Positions 60,843 to 64,000 of a stretch of 64,000 nt of DNA are shown here, in pieces. A program made the position numbers and the translations under genes. The DNA comes from Rattus norvegicus (taxonomy: Eukaryota; Chordata; Mammalia; Rodentia; Muridae), in the NCBI RefSeq assembly GCF_036323735.1, contig NC_086031.1:34043725-34107724 (forward strand), read 5' to 3'. How positions within the stretch are numbered: the stretch's first letter is position 1; each line of letters opens with the position of its first letter. The notes under the pieces are model-generated. The model made no database searches. It was given only the letters and a program-made list of their open reading frames with translations, and was not told the origin of the DNA.

Positions 60843-61152
60843 TATTCATTATCGAGGCCATTTTGTTGGTATGGCCACATCCTCGGGCCAGCTGGAGGCT
60901 GCTATGGGCCATCTGTCTTGTCCATATGCCATAGTTATGGCAAATAGTTTTGGTTTTATAGATACTTTTGAAATAATAAACGCCATTGGAACTTTTGGGC
61001 AAGAGAAAAGTCATTGCTACAACAAGGGCACAACCTCATGTCCGGCTTGCCAACACTCTGGCCAATGGGTTCTATGACTTAGAAGCCAGGGGATGCTTAG
61101 AATCCATTGAAATGTCAAATGAGTTCAGGGGACCTGGACCTGCATAGGAATT
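60843..61152. other. single-copy DNA, nothing recognised
   Basis: No repeat recognised. Confidence 0.35.
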
Positions 61153-61378
61153 AACTATGGAGACTGGGGATGTAGCTGCCATTGGGACAGCGCTTGCCAG
61201 CCAGGAGGAAACCCTGAGTTTGATGCTCAGCATCACATAAACTGGACATGGCAGCACACACCCGTAATCCCCGTGTGCAAGAGGTCAAAACAGGAGTGGC
61301 AGGAGTTCAGGCTCAGCCTTTGCTACATGGCAAGTTTGAAGTCAGCCTGGGCTACAGAAGACCCTGCCTCAGGTAATT
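61153..61378 (+). mobile_element. ID-B1 composite SINE
   Basis: ACTGGGGATGTAGCTGCCAT and CCTGAGTTTGATGCTCAGCA form the head. CACACACCCGTAATCCCCGT and GAAGTCAGCCTGGGCTACAG form the B1 body. The giant trinucleotide array starts where its A-rich tail should be. Confidence 0.85.
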
Positions 61379-61379
61379 A

Positions 61380-61385
61380 GCAACA

Positions 61386-61417
<32 letters not shown>

Positions 61418-62702
61418 AACAACCACCACCACCACCACAACAACAGCAACAATCACCACCACCACAGCAGCAACAACAACAACCACCACCACCACCACCA
61501 CCACAGCAGCAACAACAACAACCACCACCACTACCACTACAACAACAGCAACAATCACCACTACCACCACCACAACAACAACAGCAACAACAACAACAAC
61601 CACCACCACTACCACCACAACAACAGCAACAACAACAACAACCACCACCACCACAACAGCAGCAACAACAACCACCACCACTACCACTACAACAACAGCA
61701 ACAATCACCACTACCACCACCACTACCACCACAACAACAGCAACAACAACAACAACAACCACCACAACAATAGCAACAACAACAACAACAACCACCACTA
61801 CCACTACAACAACAGCAACAATCACCACTACCACAACAACAACAACAACCACCACCACTACCACCACAACAACAGCAACAATCACCACTACCACCACCAC
61901 AACAACAACAGCAACAACAACAACCACCACCACTACCACCACAACAACAGCAACAACAACAACAACAACCACCACCACCACCACAACAGCAGCAACAACA
62001 ACAACCACCACCACTACCACTACAACAACAGCAACAATCACCACTACCACCACCACTACCACCACAACAACAGCAACAACAACAACAACAACCACCACAA
62101 CAACAGCAACAACAACAACAACAACCACCACTACCACTACAACAACAGCAACAATCACCACTACCACAACAACAACAACAACCACCACCACTACCACCAC
62201 AACAACAGCAACAATCACCACTACCACCACCACAACAACAACAGCAACAACAACAACAACCACCACCACTACCACCACAACAACAGCAGCAACAACAACA
62301 ACAACCACCACTACCACTACAACAGCAGCAACAACAACAACCACCACCACTACCACTACAACAACAGCAACAATCACCACTACCACCACCACTACCACCA
62401 CAACAACAGCAACAACAACAACAACAACCACCACAACAACAGCAACAACAACAACAACAACCACCACTACCACCACAACAACAGCAACAACAACAACCAC
62501 AACAACAGCAACAACAACAACAACAACCACCACAACAACAGCAACAACAACAGCAACAATCACCACTACCACAACAACAACAACAACCACCACCACTACC
62601 ACCACAACAGCAGCAACAACCACTAGCACCACCACCACCACCACAACAGCAACAACAACAATCACCACTACCACCACCACAACAGCAACAACAACAACCA
62701 TC
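61380..62702. repeat. CAA/CCA/CAG trinucleotide array with 333-336-bp higher-order period
   Basis: 1.3 kb of CAA, CAG, CCA, CTA and TCA triplets. A diagnostic block (CTACCACTACAACAACAGCA onward) starts at 61681, 62014 and 62350, giving higher-order copies of 333 and 336 bp that are nearly identical. Triplet phase is kept over the whole length, so two minus frames stay open for 449 codons (Val/Ala and Cys/Gly). The plus Gln/Pro frame is broken by a TAG near 61767. It probably grew from the A-rich tail of the SINE at its left edge. Confidence 0.97.
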
Positions 62703-62790
62703 GACCAGCTGTGTGATTTGGAGCAAGATAAATAACCTCTCTGGTGTTCATCTTCCCAAAATATACAATGGGACCAGTCTTGTGTTTGTG
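62703..62790 (+). mobile_element. MIR-type SINE fragment
   Basis: CAGCTGTGTGATTTGGAGCA, AGATAAATAACCTCTCTGGT and CATCTTCCCAAAATATACAA match the MIR core order. Confidence 0.6.
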
Positions 62791-62837
62791 GGATCTAATC
62801 ATTGTGGTATCTTGAAAACCAAATCACCAGGCACTGG

Positions 62838-63200
62838 GGGTTTGGGGAAGTGGTTCAGTAGATACAATGCTTGCCATGGAAATACAAAGACTGGAGTTCT
62901 ACCCCCAGAACCTGTGTAAAAACTGCAGACTCGGTGGCTCATGCTTATGATCCCAGGGCCAGGGAAGGTGACGATGGCAAGAGCTCTGTGGCTTGCTCAC
63001 CAATCAGCCTAACTGAATGGCGGGGTCCAGTCCTATGAAAGCCTCTATCTTAAAACAGAAAAGAAGGTAGATGGCACCTGTAAGACAGCACCTGAAGTTG
63101 GCTTCTGTCCTCCATACACACCTGGATACACGTGAACATGCATCTGCACACATGTGTGCATCCACAAACACATGAGCACACATACACAAGAGTGGGTATT
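62838..63200 (+). mobile_element. B4 SINE
   Basis: GGGGGTTTGGGGAAGTGGTT, AGACTGGAGTTCTACCCCCA, CTCATGCTTATGATCCCAGG, CCTGAAGTTGGCTTCTGTCC and a CA-rich tail. Confidence 0.85.
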
Positions 63201-63442
63201 GGCACATTTTATTTGTGCAGACAGGCAATTGCAACAGCCCCCTTTTGTTTCTGAAGGTGAAGAAGAAATGCTACTCTGTGCCGAGGCTTGTACATTGCCT
63301 CCTCTGAGTACTGGAAAGTCCTATGGGCTTTATTTCTATGACAGTGTTTTTATACCTCCAGATACAAAATGTTTGCAGCAAAGTGCATGGAGTCCCACCA
63401 CTAAGGGTTCAGATTTGAGGTCATAACCTTTAAAGAATTTTC
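63201..63442. other. single-copy DNA, nothing recognised
   Basis: No repeat recognised. Confidence 0.35.
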
Positions 63443-63615
63443 AGGGGTCTGGTGTGGTAGCTCACACCTTAATCCCAGCACTGGTGGGGGATTAAGAACT
63501 CTTTGAATTTCAAGCTTGCCTGGTCTATCTAATGAGTTCCAAGTCAGCTAAGACTACAGATTGAGACACTGACCCTGTCTCAACAATAACAACCATTAAA
63601 AACAAACAAACAAAT
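63443..63615 (+). mobile_element. B1 SINE
   Basis: GGTCTGGTGTGGTAGCTCAC, CTTAATCCCAGCACTGGTGG, AAGCTTGCCTGGTCTATCTA and GACACTGACCCTGTCTCAAC with a (CAAA)n-type tail to 63615. Confidence 0.92.
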
Positions 63616-63707
63616 GGAGGGAAGGAGAGAGGGAGGGGAATAGGAAGGACTGAAGGACGAAGCAAGAAAGAACATTTTTTAATCTGGTGGAAGTATTCTG
63701 TAAGAAG

Positions 63708-63766
<59 letters not shown>
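63708..63766. repeat. (GT)n microsatellite
   Basis: About 29 uninterrupted GT units. Confidence 0.97.
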
Positions 63767-63768
<2 letters not shown>

Positions 63769-64000
63769 GGGAGGAGGGGAGAGGGGATAGAAGGAAGAAT
63801 GGTTGCCGGTTAGCTAACAGATCAAGCTCTTGTGAGGAGCCTTCCCACCTCAGGAATGCCTTGTGTGGGCGAGCAAGGCTAGAAATGTGCTGTAAGCACA
63901 GCAGGTTCTCCACAGGACTGTCACCTACTTTGGGATCCAAGGAATTCCAAGGGGAACCTAACAGGGGACTTATTCAAGGCCAGGGACCCCAGGCTGGGGC
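63767..64000. other. single-copy DNA, nothing recognised
   Basis: No repeat recognised up to the window end. Confidence 0.35.

Noticed and set aside
61352..62726. Two 449-codon minus-strand frames
   Set aside because: They are Val/Ala and Cys/Gly translations of a triplet array that never shifts phase. There is no domain, no flanking coding sequence, and the frames simply run out at the array edges.

Overview
This is mammalian DNA, and the rodent SINE and LTR families point to a murid. The two ID elements (16880-16979 minus, 34667-34760 plus) are of the BC1-derived type that expanded massively in rat, so I read the window as Rattus. I found no protein-coding gene, exon or structural RNA gene that I can defend. 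It looks like intergenic or intronic DNA built from interspersed repeats, microsatellites and minisatellites, with a few kilobases of older single-copy sequence between them.

Layout. Bases 1-12260 are dense in B4, B3 and ID-B1 SINEs and MaLR-type LTRs. They also hold a hAT MITE with an 8-bp target duplication (4774-4970), an ERV-type LTR carrying an octamer next to a TATA box (5240-5570), and a 590-bp CTGGNN hexamer array (10761-11350). Bases 12265-18720 hold a 600-bp GT-rich array, mostly unique DNA with a candidate conserved element near 15370-15800, a young ID element beside an AT array, and a 15-unit minisatellite (17827-18268) in which nearly every unit carries a mirrored pair of E-boxes. 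Bases 18720-33130 hold two solo LTRs of one family in opposite orientation, each with a perfect 5-bp target duplication (19936-20254 and 30750-31061). The same stretch has a B2, a 76-bp Z-DNA-prone tract, a 58-bp-period minisatellite and a second candidate conserved block (27440-28080).

Bases 33130-49300 are again rich in SINEs and LTRs, with TATA-bearing LTR-like elements at 33890-34560 and 37848-38395, several microsatellites, and old MIR, L2 and MER5A-like relics. Bases 49709-50707 are a 5-prime-inverted L1. Its left junction carries a 29-bp patch that is the exact reverse complement of part of a B4 SINE 1.4 kb downstream. Bases 53825-55870 are a minus-strand, heavily broken ERV-L pol relic. 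Bases 61380-62702 are a 1.3-kb CAA/CCA/CAG-type array with a 333-336-bp higher-order period.

There is no pathway or operon to reconstruct. The features interact only as insertions, nested expansions and template switches. Family names of SINEs, LTRs and MITEs come from recognised sequence signatures, not from a search. Boundaries of old elements are approximate to about 10-20 bases.
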